Below, piece by piece: positions 53,284 through 61,486 of a stretch of 64,000 nt of DNA. Source of the DNA: Flavobacteriales bacterium 34_180_T64 (GTDB lineage: Bacteria > Bacteroidota > Bacteroidia > Flavobacteriales > Flavobacteriaceae). The stretch lies in assembly GCA_002162765.1 (NCBI GenBank), contig MAAR01000017.1, positions 248,001 through 312,000 of the forward strand, read 5' to 3'. Positions within the stretch are counted from its first letter, which is position 1. Each line of letters begins with the position of its first letter. The translations under genes and the position numbers were made by a program. Under the pieces are notes generated by a model that had not been told where the DNA came from, did no database searches, and saw only the letters and a program-made list of their open reading frames with translations.

Positions 53284-56200
53284 CTATTTCCTATAATGTC
53301 TTCTGTATTGCACATAAGCACCTATCCCTAAAGCCGCAATAATAGCAGCAGCAATTGCTATAATTTGATAGCTAGCAATCTGCTGTCCAGATTGGTATGA
53401 GTGTAAACCTGAAAGGTAAAAATTCACCCCGAAATATGTAAATATTATGCTAGAAAAAGCAATGATAGATGCGAAATTAAATCCGAATCGCCCACGTAAA
53501 CCTGGAACCAATCGCATATGAATTACAAAGGCATACACCATAATACTTATCAGTGCCCAAGTTTCTTTTGGATCCCAACCCCAATAACGTCCCCAACTTT
53601 CATTAGCCCACATACCTCCTAAAAAGTTTCCTATAGTTAGCATTACTAACCCAACAGTTAAGGCCATTTCATTTATTATGGTTAACTCTTTGATATTGAG
53701 CAACATTTTTTTCTTATTCTTTTTAGTAGTGAAAACCATCAGTAATAATGAAGTCACACCGAGAATCATACCTAAAGTAAAAGGACCATAACTGGCTACA
53801 ATAACTGCCACATGAATCATCAGCCAGTAACTATCTAAAACCGGTTGCAACATGGCAATTGCAGGATCCATCCAATTCCAATGTGCTACCATTAAAATCA
53901 TGGCCGTTACAAAAGCAGTTGCTGCCATTGTTAAGTCGCTCTTTCTTCCAAATACTAATCCAAATAACATCGTTGCCCAAGCCACATAAATCATAGACTC
54001 ATAGGCGTCACTCCAAGGCGCATGTCCCGAAATATACCATCGTACAATTAAGCCTGCTGTATGTAATAAAAACAACCCTACAATAGTCCATTTAAATACA
54101 GCGATAGAAATGTTCAGCACTTTACTTTTAGCACTAAATATTTGAACGATAATTAAAATGAACATTAGTGTTCCAGCATACATATACCAACTAAACAACT
54201 TCTTAAAAATGTCGTACTTGTTATAAGTGATTTCGGCATCAATTTTATTGTCAGACAACATCACAGCCGAACCTTGCTGAATTTGCGTTTTTTTAATACC
54301 CTCTAAAATGCTATTTGCACTTGAATAATCGCCAGAGGTTTTAGCATTATACATTGAAAACAAGTACGCATTAAAACTACTATTGATAAAATTACCGTAA
54401 AGGGAATCCTTAATTTGTGAACGATAGTCGCCTTCTCTAAATTCTAGTGGAGATATCCATTTATTGTTATCATCATTTGGAATCGGAAAAACTTTTAATG
54501 CACGGCCTTCAATTGTATTATACAATAAATTGACACGTTGATCCGTTTCTTTAAATTCCTTTTGAAATCCATTAGGAGTAAGTGTTTTATAGGCTTCCTC
54601 TAAATAAGGTTCTAATTTATAAGCCCCATCTTCCGTAAAGAAATCTACTAGTGCAATGTACTTTTCGCTTTTATCGACACCAATAATTTGACGTATAGAA
54701 TCCCCTTTTCTAAGCTTTAAATAAATGATAGGCACATTATACCAGAGCAATGGGCTCTCATGCATTGATAAAATAACTTGATTGGCATCAAAGTCTTCAT
54801 AAGCATCTCGCTTACTCAGTTTACGGAGCATTTCAGATGCATAGGTATTCATTGGCATCATACGACCGCTATAATCCTGAACTACCAAACGTCCAAATGT
54901 ATCTGCCTGTTCCTTTGGAGTGATATTAACACGCAATACGGAATCTAATTGCAATTTAGTTGGCTTGGTATCATGACCATCATTTTCAGAATGAACCTGT
55001 GAAAACCCTTGTAAGCCTACGCATAAAAACAATAGACTTAAGGTTTTAGCTTTTTTAGCTTTTACTTTTTTAAGCTTGCGTTTTAAATCTCCAAATCGAG
55101 ACCTTTTTGCAAATAGGATGGCAAGCATTCCGAAGTACAATAAAAAGTAACCTAAATACGTAATCCGAGTTCCCCATAAATCATGATTTACAGACAACAC
55201 AGTTCCTTTTTCATCTGGATCAAAACTCGCTTGAAAGAAACGGTAGCCACCATGATCAAGAATATTATTCATATAAATGCGATAATTATAATTGTCTTGG
55301 GTTTCATCACTAACGGTGACCTCACTGGCAAAGGATGAATAACTATTTTCTGTACCTGGATAACGTTCAGCTATAAAATCGTTGAGTTTTATACTAAATG
55401 GCAATTGAATGGTCTTAGATCCATATTTAATAGCAATTTGGAGACCACCAACAGAATCTTGTTCAAAGGCATTTGAGCTTCCTTTACCTCCAAGAAGTTT
55501 CATTTGTTTAGTTTCACCATTTGCAGTCACATTAAAAACGAGTCCATCTTCATCGTTTTTAAGTAATTTCGATTTCTCCACAATATCAAATACACCTTTA
55601 ACAACAGGCTTAGGAAATACCATTTGCATATTACCAATGACATAGCGCGATCGTAAAATTAATGGTTGAATACTATCTTTTACTAAAGTTCCAGTCACCT
55701 TGGTAGCCATAGTCATATACTCACCTTCATAAGGTGATTGAATGGTAATCTGATGGTCTTTATATGTTAAATTAACCGCACCATCAATGTGATTATTTAA
55801 GGTGAAAAGTACATTATGAATATCTTGTACTTGCCCAACTTTCAAGAAGTGATTATGAGGCCGCCCTCCTCCCGCTTCAACAATTTTGAGATACTCCTCT
55901 CCGTTTTCATTGGGTACAATATCCTTTTCAGCACCAGCAATAAACTTTACTAATTCAAAAGTTACTGGTGTATTATTATAGTCTGTGTTCACCTTAAAAT
56001 GATTGGTCATTCGTGGTGAGAAATCTACAGCCTCTTCGACAATGCGACGTTGATTTTGTCCATCAATTATATAGTCGCCATCAATATAAGCTGTGACATA
56101 TGTTTTTTGTGATAAAAATGTACTTTCCGTAGCTCCTTCACGAATAGCCATCATTCCTTCATAACTAATATAACGTGTAATAAATGCACCTAATAGAATA

Positions 56201-56472
56201 AAAATAAAGGCAAGATGCAAACTAAGTGTTGCCCACTTTTTCTTTGAGAACAATCGGTATCTGAACATATTACCAATAAAATTGATCACAAAAAACACCA
56301 TAATCGCTTCGAACCACCAAGAATTATAAATCAAGTTACGTGTGTATGGTGTTGGCGATGTATCCATACTACTATCTAGAAATGTACCAGCAGCCATAGA
56401 AGCGGCAAAAACAAGAAATAAAATGGCAGTAAGGCGTGTGGAGAAAAATATATTAGCAAGTTTTTTTTGCAT
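53284..56472 (-). CDS. ccsBA: Fused cytochrome c biogenesis protein CcsB-CcsA (system II heme lyase)
   Basis: 1062 residues, integral to the inner membrane. The ResB/CcsB part has helices at about 8-28, 50-68 and 80-100, a large periplasmic domain, and a helix near 440-460. After an internal hydrophobic segment (LSLLFLCVGLQGFSQ) and a second soluble domain comes the CcsA part with about eight helices. Its tryptophan-rich heme site is WANESWGRYWGWDPKETWAL near 955-975, the WWD motif. External His residues that ligate heme occur in SGHAPWSDAYES and LHSYQSG. It exports heme and attaches it to CxxCH sites such as those of the peroxidase near 6 kb. Confidence 0.93.
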   Translation of the reverse strand: MQKKLANIFFSTRLTAILFLVFAASMAAGTFLDSSMDTSPTPYTRNLIYNSWWFEAIMVFFVINFIGNMFRYRLFSKKKWATLSLHLAFIFILLGAFITRYISYEGMMAIREGATESTFLSQKTYVTAYIDGDYIIDGQNQRRIVEEAVDFSPRMTNHFKVNTDYNNTPVTFELVKFIAGAEKDIVPNENGEEYLKIVEAGGGRPHNHFLKVGQVQDIHNVLFTLNNHIDGAVNLTYKDHQITIQSPYEGEYMTMATKVTGTLVKDSIQPLILRSRYVIGNMQMVFPKPVVKGVFDIVEKSKLLKNDEDGLVFNVTANGETKQMKLLGGKGSSNAFEQDSVGGLQIAIKYGSKTIQLPFSIKLNDFIAERYPGTENSYSSFASEVTVSDETQDNYNYRIYMNNILDHGGYRFFQASFDPDEKGTVLSVNHDLWGTRITYLGYFLLYFGMLAILFAKRSRFGDLKRKLKKVKAKKAKTLSLLFLCVGLQGFSQVHSENDGHDTKPTKLQLDSVLRVNITPKEQADTFGRLVVQDYSGRMMPMNTYASEMLRKLSKRDAYEDFDANQVILSMHESPLLWYNVPIIYLKLRKGDSIRQIIGVDKSEKYIALVDFFTEDGAYKLEPYLEEAYKTLTPNGFQKEFKETDQRVNLLYNTIEGRALKVFPIPNDDNNKWISPLEFREGDYRSQIKDSLYGNFINSSFNAYLFSMYNAKTSGDYSSANSILEGIKKTQIQQGSAVMLSDNKIDAEITYNKYDIFKKLFSWYMYAGTLMFILIIVQIFSAKSKVLNISIAVFKWTIVGLFLLHTAGLIVRWYISGHAPWSDAYESMIYVAWATMLFGLVFGRKSDLTMAATAFVTAMILMVAHWNWMDPAIAMLQPVLDSYWLMIHVAVIVASYGPFTLGMILGVTSLLLMVFTTKKNKKKMLLNIKELTIINEMALTVGLVMLTIGNFLGGMWANESWGRYWGWDPKETWALISIMVYAFVIHMRLVPGLRGRFGFNFASIIAFSSIIFTYFGVNFYLSGLHSYQSGQQIASYQIIAIAAAIIAALGIGAYVQYRRHYRK

Positions 56473-56498
56473 AGTGATAGACGCTTATTTTAGTCGTG

Positions 56499-56506
56499 CA
56501 AATTTA
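56499..56506 (-). promoter_or_regulatory. Possible -7 element for ccsBA
   Basis: TAAATTTG on the minus strand, 26 bases before the start codon. No matching TTG at the expected distance was found. Confidence 0.4.
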
Positions 56507-56570
56507 AGGTTTTTGTTTGTTTTGAAATAGTATTTGAAAAATAAAAGCTGTTAAAGTTACAGCTAACTCT

Positions 56571-56981
56571 TTATTGTCTAGCTTCAAAAATTTTCAAATA
56601 TAAAAATGTTCCCATTTTTCTTGCACGATGCTTAGCATTATCAGCCACTTCGCCCTCAAAAAGCTCATCCAATGTTTGGTACCATAGATTCAACCAGAGC
56701 CCAAAATGAAGTTCTGTAATACTATTATTGTTTTCTTGATCAACCTTTACATGAGCGCCTAAAGGATCTCCATGGTATTTATGCTCCAGTTTCTTGGTCA
56801 TGAATAAACTGGTTTCCCAAAATGACGTAAGTCTTTCAATATGCGCATCCCAATCTTCAATTATCGGATTGAAAAAAGGTCCAAGAGTATCATCAGCTCT
56901 CACTTTATCGTAAAAGGAAGACACTAATTCACGGACATCAGTTCTAGATTGAATTTCTTTTTTAGACATATTGGTATTCAT
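56571..56981 (-). CDS. Group III truncated hemoglobin
   Basis: About 136 residues from the ATG at 56981 (MNTNMSKKEIQSR); a further ATG at 56999 would lie at or before the predicted transcription start. The group III pattern is visible: LVSSFYDKVRADDTLGPFFNP (B10 Tyr, CD1 Phe), HIERLTSFWETSLF with the E-helix, the proximal His in ITELHFGLWLNLW, and W in WYQTLDELFEG. The glycine motifs of groups I and II are absent. It binds oxygen or NO; group III globins are linked to respiratory or nitrosative stress. It is divergent from a His-rich mini-lipoprotein gene. Confidence 0.9.
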   Translation of the reverse strand: MNTNMSKKEIQSRTDVRELVSSFYDKVRADDTLGPFFNPIIEDWDAHIERLTSFWETSLFMTKKLEHKYHGDPLGAHVKVDQENNNSITELHFGLWLNLWYQTLDELFEGEVADNAKHRARKMGTFLYLKIFEARQ

Positions 56982-56998
56982 TGCGTTCAGGAATAGCA

Positions 56999-57006
56999 CA
57001 AAGTTA
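56999..57006 (-). promoter_or_regulatory. -7 element for the truncated hemoglobin gene
   Basis: TAACTTTG on the minus strand; no good TTG at 18-21 bases upstream. Its position implies transcription from about 56992, which excludes the ATG at 56999 and favours 56981. Confidence 0.45.
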
Positions 57007-57065
57007 GTTGTTATATTATAAAACAGCTATTGATCAATTCGTTTTATAGCTTAAACACACACATC

Positions 57066-57440
57066 ATGGATAGAAAAACATTTATTAAAACCACAATTGG
57101 GGTATTTGCGGTAGCTATTCCTGCGTATGCAATAATAAGCTGCTCTGGATCTGACGATTCAAATTCAAACGATCCTGGAGGAAATGACCCAAATTGTTTG
57201 CAAAATGGTGCTAGAGCAAGCTCTATTTCATCAAATCACGGACATAGTTTAACGGTGTCTCGTAACGATGTAGAAGCTGGAGCCGAAAAAACCTATAGTA
57301 TAGAAGGATCGGCAGGACACGTTCACAACGTAACAGTGTCGACTGAAAATTTCAGTAGCTTACAAAATAATGGACAAATCAATTTAGATTCAACAAGTGG
57401 AAGTGGTCATACACATGCCGTAACCATTAGTTGTGCCTAA
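57066..57440 (+). CDS. Small His-rich exported lipoprotein
   Basis: About 124 residues from the ATG at 57066. The N-terminus MDRKTFIKTTIGVFAVAIPA plus lipobox AIISC gives a lipoprotein signal with a Tat-like arrangement but only one Arg. The mature part is small, without further membrane segments. It carries three H-x-H pairs in similar contexts (SNHGHSLTVS, SAGHVHNVTVS and GSGHTHAVTIS), each followed by a V-T/S beta strand. This looks like a repeat of about 35-40 residues making a metal-binding beta structure. A copper- or zinc-binding role is an inference. Family not recognised. Confidence 0.65.
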   Translation: MDRKTFIKTTIGVFAVAIPAYAIISCSGSDDSNSNDPGGNDPNCLQNGARASSISSNHGHSLTVSRNDVEAGAEKTYSIEGSAGHVHNVTVSTENFSSLQNNGQINLDSTSGSGHTHAVTISCA

Positions 57441-57497
57441 GTAAATTTTTAAAGTGTTTCATTGAGTTAAAAAAAAATATATGCGTATTTTAGCCCT

Positions 57498-58256
57498 ATG
57501 ATTTCAGTGGTTATTCTTGGCGCAGGCAATCTTGCTACGCATTTATTTAAAGCTTTCCATAAAGCATCAGAAATCTCTGTAAAACAATGGTTTAACAGAA
57601 GCCTTAAGCCGCTTGAACCTTATAAAAATCTGACAGAGACAACTGACGATATCACAAGCCTAAAAGCGGCAGATATATATATATTAGCAGTCAGTGATGA
57701 TGCAATTGCTGGGGTATCTTCGAAACTTCCTACTGGCAACCAGCTTGTTTTACACACCTCTGGAAGCGTTAGTATTCACGACTTAGACAAATCGTATAAA
57801 CGTGGCGTATTTTACCCTTTACAAACCTTTTCTAAAAATGCTTCTATGGATTTTGCAAATGTGCCTATTTGCATAGAAACCATTGACAAGAAAGACCTCC
57901 CTGTTTTAAAAGAATTAGCTGCTGCCATTGGCAGTAAAACATATAAAGTAAATAGTGATCAACGCCGCGCATTACATTTAGCAGCCGTGTATGTAAATAA
58001 TTTCACCAATCAACTCTTTCGCGTAGCGCATGAAATTACGGAATCTCAAAGCGTGGAATTTGACATCTTAAAACCGCTCATTTTGGAAACTGCGAAAAAA
58101 GTACAAGAGCTATCACCTTATTCAGTACAAACTGGCCCAGCTAAGCGCAATGATAAGAAAACCATAAATAAGCATTTAAAACTATTGGATAACGAGCATC
58201 ATAAAGCTATTTATGAACTCCTTACTTCTTCAATTAAAAAAACACATGGACGATAA
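57498..58256 (+). CDS. DUF2520 Rossmann-fold protein
   Basis: 252 residues. The N-terminal NAD(P)-binding motif is VVILGAGNLATHLFKAF at about 4-20 (GxGxxA/G). ADIYILAVSDDAIAGVSSKLP and LVLHTSGSVSIHDL follow, then the pattern GVFYPLQTFSK typical of this family. The C-terminal helical domain (about 150-252) is rich in Ala and Lys and ends with LDNEHHKAIYELLTSSIK. It resembles ketopantoate reductase or 6-phosphogluconate dehydrogenase in outline, with no certain substrate. The next start lies inside this gene's end, so it is coupled to the KdsC-like gene. Confidence 0.82.
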   Translation: MISVVILGAGNLATHLFKAFHKASEISVKQWFNRSLKPLEPYKNLTETTDDITSLKAADIYILAVSDDAIAGVSSKLPTGNQLVLHTSGSVSIHDLDKSYKRGVFYPLQTFSKNASMDFANVPICIETIDKKDLPVLKELAAAIGSKTYKVNSDQRRALHLAAVYVNNFTNQLFRVAHEITESQSVEFDILKPLILETAKKVQELSPYSVQTGPAKRNDKKTINKHLKLLDNEHHKAIYELLTSSIKKTHGR

Positions 58257-58776
58257 AAGTTATAAAGAGTATCTAGAACATATTAGCACCTTTATTTTTG
58301 ATGTTGATGGCGTTTTAACCGATGGCACCATTACGGTTACCACTTCAGGCGAAATGCTAAGACGTATGAATATAAAAGATGGATACGCCATAAAAACTGC
58401 GGTAGACAAGGGATTTAACATGTGCATTATTTCCGGAGGCACAAATGAAGGTGTACGTGTACGTTTAACAGGTTTAGGTGTTAAAGACATTTATCTTGGC
58501 GCACATAATAAAATAGAACAACTCAAAGACTATTTAAATGCGAATACTATTAATTTAGAAAATGTGTTATACATGGGAGATGATATTCCTGATGCTCCTG
58601 TAATGAAGCTTGTTGGATTACCTACTTGCCCACAGGACGCGGTTCCCGAAATTAAAGCACTCTCTAAATATATATCTCACAAAAATGGTGGAAAAGGTGC
58701 AGTTAGAGATGTGATTGAACAAGTTTTAAAAGTGCAAGGCAAATGGAACGGTAGCTATGATGCCAAGTATGATTAA
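58246..58776 (+). CDS. KdsC-like HAD phosphatase
   Basis: About 176 residues from the ATG at 58246, overlapping the upstream gene by 11 bases. The KdsC/YrbI features are FDVDGVLTDGTI near 15 (the DxDG nucleophile), MNIKDGYAIKTAVDKGF, IISGGTNEGVRVR, and VLYMGDDIPDAPVMKLVG. It is the size of cap-less Kdo-8-phosphate phosphatases, which act as tetramers and prepare Kdo for LPS. KdsA and KdsB are not adjacent, so it may also be a related sugar-acid phosphatase. Confidence 0.87.
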   Translation: MDDKSYKEYLEHISTFIFDVDGVLTDGTITVTTSGEMLRRMNIKDGYAIKTAVDKGFNMCIISGGTNEGVRVRLTGLGVKDIYLGAHNKIEQLKDYLNANTINLENVLYMGDDIPDAPVMKLVGLPTCPQDAVPEIKALSKYISHKNGGKGAVRDVIEQVLKVQGKWNGSYDAKYD

Positions 58777-58793
58777 CTCTTAACGCAACAAAC

Positions 58794-59267
58794 ATGAAAT
58801 ATCTAATTTTCGTATGTACTCTATTTATTTGTCATGGAACAACAATTGCGCAATCTCTTAGTGAAAAGAACATTCAAGGTGTTTGGGAAGTTGAACACGT
58901 GGCTATTAATTTAGAATTTGAAAATGAGACACAAAAAGAGCGCGTTAATTCGGTAAAAGAAGGGTTTTCTGGAGCACAATTCTTTTTTAGTGCTGATCAT
59001 CAGTTTACAATTGAATTAAACCCGGAAGCGCCTTCAACATTTGACGATGAGATGTTTATTGATATCTATGACTGGAAATTGACTCATGAAAAAAAACATA
59101 TTCTCATTGGCAATAATGTCATGGAAATAATTGTAACCCAGAAAGATGGTATTTACTATTTTGATTTTCAAGTAGGATTAATTTTACGAATGAAAAAAAT
59201 TGATGATGTTGCGATCATAAGTATTGCTGATAAAATCGAAAAAATCACTAATAAAAACGAAAATTAA
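58794..59267 (+). CDS. Small secreted lipocalin-like protein of unknown function
   Basis: 157 residues with a signal peptide (YLIFVCTLFICHGTTIAQ). The mature part has an early IQGVWEVEHVAINLEF motif as in lipocalin-like proteins of Bacteroidota, followed by a strand-rich body (FFFSADHQFTIELNP; IYYFDFQVGLILRMKK). No catalytic residues are evident. It sits between the KdsC-like and UbiA genes with spacings of 17 and 12 bases, so it belongs to the same transcript. Confidence 0.68.
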   Translation: MKYLIFVCTLFICHGTTIAQSLSEKNIQGVWEVEHVAINLEFENETQKERVNSVKEGFSGAQFFFSADHQFTIELNPEAPSTFDDEMFIDIYDWKLTHEKKHILIGNNVMEIIVTQKDGIYYFDFQVGLILRMKKIDDVAIISIADKIEKITNKNEN

Positions 59268-59279
59268 CCCACTTTATTA

Positions 59280-60191
59280 ATGTCTATACTGAAACTAATT
59301 CGTTGGAAGAATTTAGTCATGATTGCTATTGTGCAATTATTACTTAAATACGCCTTGTTTGAACCTTTTAATGTGAGTATAACATTGAATAGGTTTGGTT
59401 TTGGACTTCTTATCGCAGCTACTCTTTGTATTGCAGCCGCAGGAAATATCATCAATGATATATTTGATATCGAAACAGATGCCATAAATAAACCTGAAAA
59501 AGTGATTATAGGGAAACTTGTTTCCGAAAAAATGGCATACAATCTTTTTATCTCACTAAATGTTATTGGAGTTGCCATTGGATTTTATTTATCTCATTTA
59601 GTTGATAAAAGTGGTTTTTTTGCACTCTTTGTTATTATTTCAGCACTACTCTATGTTTATGCTAGCTATTTAAAGCAAATGCTTCTAGTTGGCAACCTTG
59701 TAATTTCTATGCTGGTTGCATTGAGTATTATCATTGTTGGTTTATTTGAACTCATACCTGCTATTACTCAAGAAAATCAAGACACCCAACTTACGTTTTT
59801 TAAAATTCTCTTAGACTATGCAATTTTTGCTTTTATAATTAATTTAGTGCGAGAAGTCGCTAAAGACCTAGAAGATGTAGATGGTGATCATAAAGCTGGA
59901 ATGAACACCTTGCCTATTGCTATTGGCAGAGAACGGGCTTCAAAAATATTAAGTGCAATCAGTTTGCTACCAATAATAGCAGTCATCTATTTTATGATGA
60001 CATATTTGTATACACATCAAATCGCGCTTGGCTATTTTTTACTTTTTATTATTGCTCCTTTAATATATGTGAGTATAAAATCGTTTTCAGCAAAACTAAA
60101 ATCAGAGTTCCATCATATCAGTAATGTACTAAAACTTATAATGCTATTTGGTATGTTATCTTTACTCTTATATCCAATTATTTTAAAATAA
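59280..60191 (+). CDS. UbiA-family prenyltransferase
   Basis: 303 residues with eight or so membrane helices. The two Asp-rich metal-diphosphate sites are NDIFDIETDAINKPEK near 58-73 and DLEDVDGDHKAGMNTLP near 197-213. Homologs in Bacteroidota are usually labelled geranylgeranylglycerol-phosphate geranylgeranyltransferase or 4-hydroxybenzoate-type enzymes, though the real acceptor is often not known. The stop overlaps the Maf start by one base (TAATG), so translation is coupled. Confidence 0.87.
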   Translation: MSILKLIRWKNLVMIAIVQLLLKYALFEPFNVSITLNRFGFGLLIAATLCIAAAGNIINDIFDIETDAINKPEKVIIGKLVSEKMAYNLFISLNVIGVAIGFYLSHLVDKSGFFALFVIISALLYVYASYLKQMLLVGNLVISMLVALSIIIVGLFELIPAITQENQDTQLTFFKILLDYAIFAFIINLVREVAKDLEDVDGDHKAGMNTLPIAIGRERASKILSAISLLPIIAVIYFMMTYLYTHQIALGYFLLFIIAPLIYVSIKSFSAKLKSEFHHISNVLKLIMLFGMLSLLLYPIILK

Positions 60192-60778
60192 TGCTAGACA
60201 CTAATCTTTCTAATTATAATATTATCCTTGCATCGGGCTCACCTCGGCGTCAGCAATTTTTTAAAGACTTAGGGCTTGATTTTGAAATACAATTGAAACC
60301 TATAAAGGAAGAATACCCAAAACGATTGAGACATTTCGAAATTTCTGATTATCTCGCACAATTAAAAGCGTTGCCTTTTAAGGAAGAACTCGTCGAAAAT
60401 GACATTTTAGTTACTAGCGACACGATTGTATGGCATGAAAATAAAGCGTTAGGAAAACCAATAAATATCGAAGATGCGTTTCAAATTATAAAATCTCTAA
60501 GCAATGCCACCCATGAAGTCATTACTTCCGTTTGCTTTACCACGAAAACTCTTCAAAAGACGGTTAATGCTATCACTAAAGTAACGTTTAAGGAGTTAAC
60601 TGATAGTGAAATTCAATATTATTTGAAAGCTTGTAAACCGCTTGATAAAGCGGGCGCTTATGGCATTCAAGAATGGATTGGTCAAATTGGTGTCACAAAA
60701 ATTGAAGGCTCTTATTTCAATGTCATGGGATTACCGACACATTTAATTTATAAAACCCTATTGAGCCTAACATGTTAA
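60191..60778 (+). CDS. Maf-family nucleotide pyrophosphatase
   Basis: 195 residues. The family start is IILASGSPRRQQFFKDLGLDF at about 11-31 (ASxSPRR). DILVTSDTIVWHENKALGKP follows, with the catalytic Asp, then THEVITSVCFTTK and KAGAYGIQEWIGQIGVTKIEGSYFNVMGLP. It hydrolyses non-canonical or modified nucleoside triphosphates such as dTTP/UTP or m7GTP. It closes the tightly packed DUF2520-KdsC-UbiA run. Confidence 0.92.
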   Translation: MLDTNLSNYNIILASGSPRRQQFFKDLGLDFEIQLKPIKEEYPKRLRHFEISDYLAQLKALPFKEELVENDILVTSDTIVWHENKALGKPINIEDAFQIIKSLSNATHEVITSVCFTTKTLQKTVNAITKVTFKELTDSEIQYYLKACKPLDKAGAYGIQEWIGQIGVTKIEGSYFNVMGLPTHLIYKTLLSLTC

Positions 60779-60838
60779 TTTGCTTGACCGTACTGTCAAA
60801 AACTCGATTTTTTACTTAATTATCTCCATTTTCTGATT

Positions 60839-60846
60839 TAACTTTG
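60839..60846 (+). promoter_or_regulatory. Possible -7 element for the MscS-like gene
   Basis: TAACTTTG fits TAnnTTTG and lies 21 bases before the ATG at 60868, which also argues against the in-frame TTG at 60844. The -33 element is unclear. Confidence 0.42.
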
Positions 60847-60867
60847 CCTCTACTAAAAAGCAATATT

Positions 60868-61389
60868 ATGTCTGACTTTTTTTCTAATTACCACAACGAG
60901 GTTGTGAATTCCTTAATTGTTTTCGGGATATTTTTCATTATCCAACTAGCTGCACGATTAGTGATACGAATTATTGGAAATTCTAAAAAGAAACATGTGG
61001 GTCGCGCTAAATTGGTTGGGCGCTATATAACAGTAAGTTTCTTATTAATAGCAATATTAGTAGAAGCCTATATACTAGGCGTTGGCGTTACAGATTTAGC
61101 ACTCGTTTTTTCATCTGTATTTGCCGTTATAGGTATTGGTTTATTTGCAATTTGGTCAATCTTGAGTAATGTCACTTCAGGTATAATTATGTTCTTTTCT
61201 TTTCCTTATAAGATTGGTGATAAAATAAAGATTCATGACAAAGATTATGAAATAGAAGCAGTTATTGAAGATATCCGCTCATTTCAAATTCACCTAAGAC
61301 AAGATAATGGGAATTTAGTAACTTATCCAAACAACTTGTTACTTCAAAAGCCCGTTACACTCATCAAAAAAGATGCGTTTGATAAATAA
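60868..61389 (+). CDS. Short MscS-type mechanosensitive channel-like protein
   Basis: About 173 residues from the ATG at 60868. It has three membrane helices (about 14-31, 55-72 and 77-101), then the MscS beta domain: SNVTSGIIMFFSFPYKIGDKIKIHDKDYEIEAVIEDIRSF and the conserved LVTYPNNLLLQKPV. The C-terminal alpha-beta vestibule domain found in E. coli MscS is missing, making it a short member. It would release solutes during osmotic downshock, or act as a smaller conductance or signalling channel. Confidence 0.83.
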   Translation: MSDFFSNYHNEVVNSLIVFGIFFIIQLAARLVIRIIGNSKKKHVGRAKLVGRYITVSFLLIAILVEAYILGVGVTDLALVFSSVFAVIGIGLFAIWSILSNVTSGIIMFFSFPYKIGDKIKIHDKDYEIEAVIEDIRSFQIHLRQDNGNLVTYPNNLLLQKPVTLIKKDAFDK

Positions 61390-61455
61390 AAGCTAAAACC
61401 ATTACTCATAAGTTAAAGAAAAATTAAAAGTCACTATCGAGCTATTTTACTTTGC

Positions 61456-61463
61456 TATATTTG
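61456..61463 (+). promoter_or_regulatory. Possible -7 element for the PIG-L gene
   Basis: TATATTTG fits TAnnTTTG, 23 bases before the ATG at 61487. There is no TTG at the expected distance. Confidence 0.4.
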
Positions 61464-61486
61464 ATTTCAGCTAACCAAACACTATC

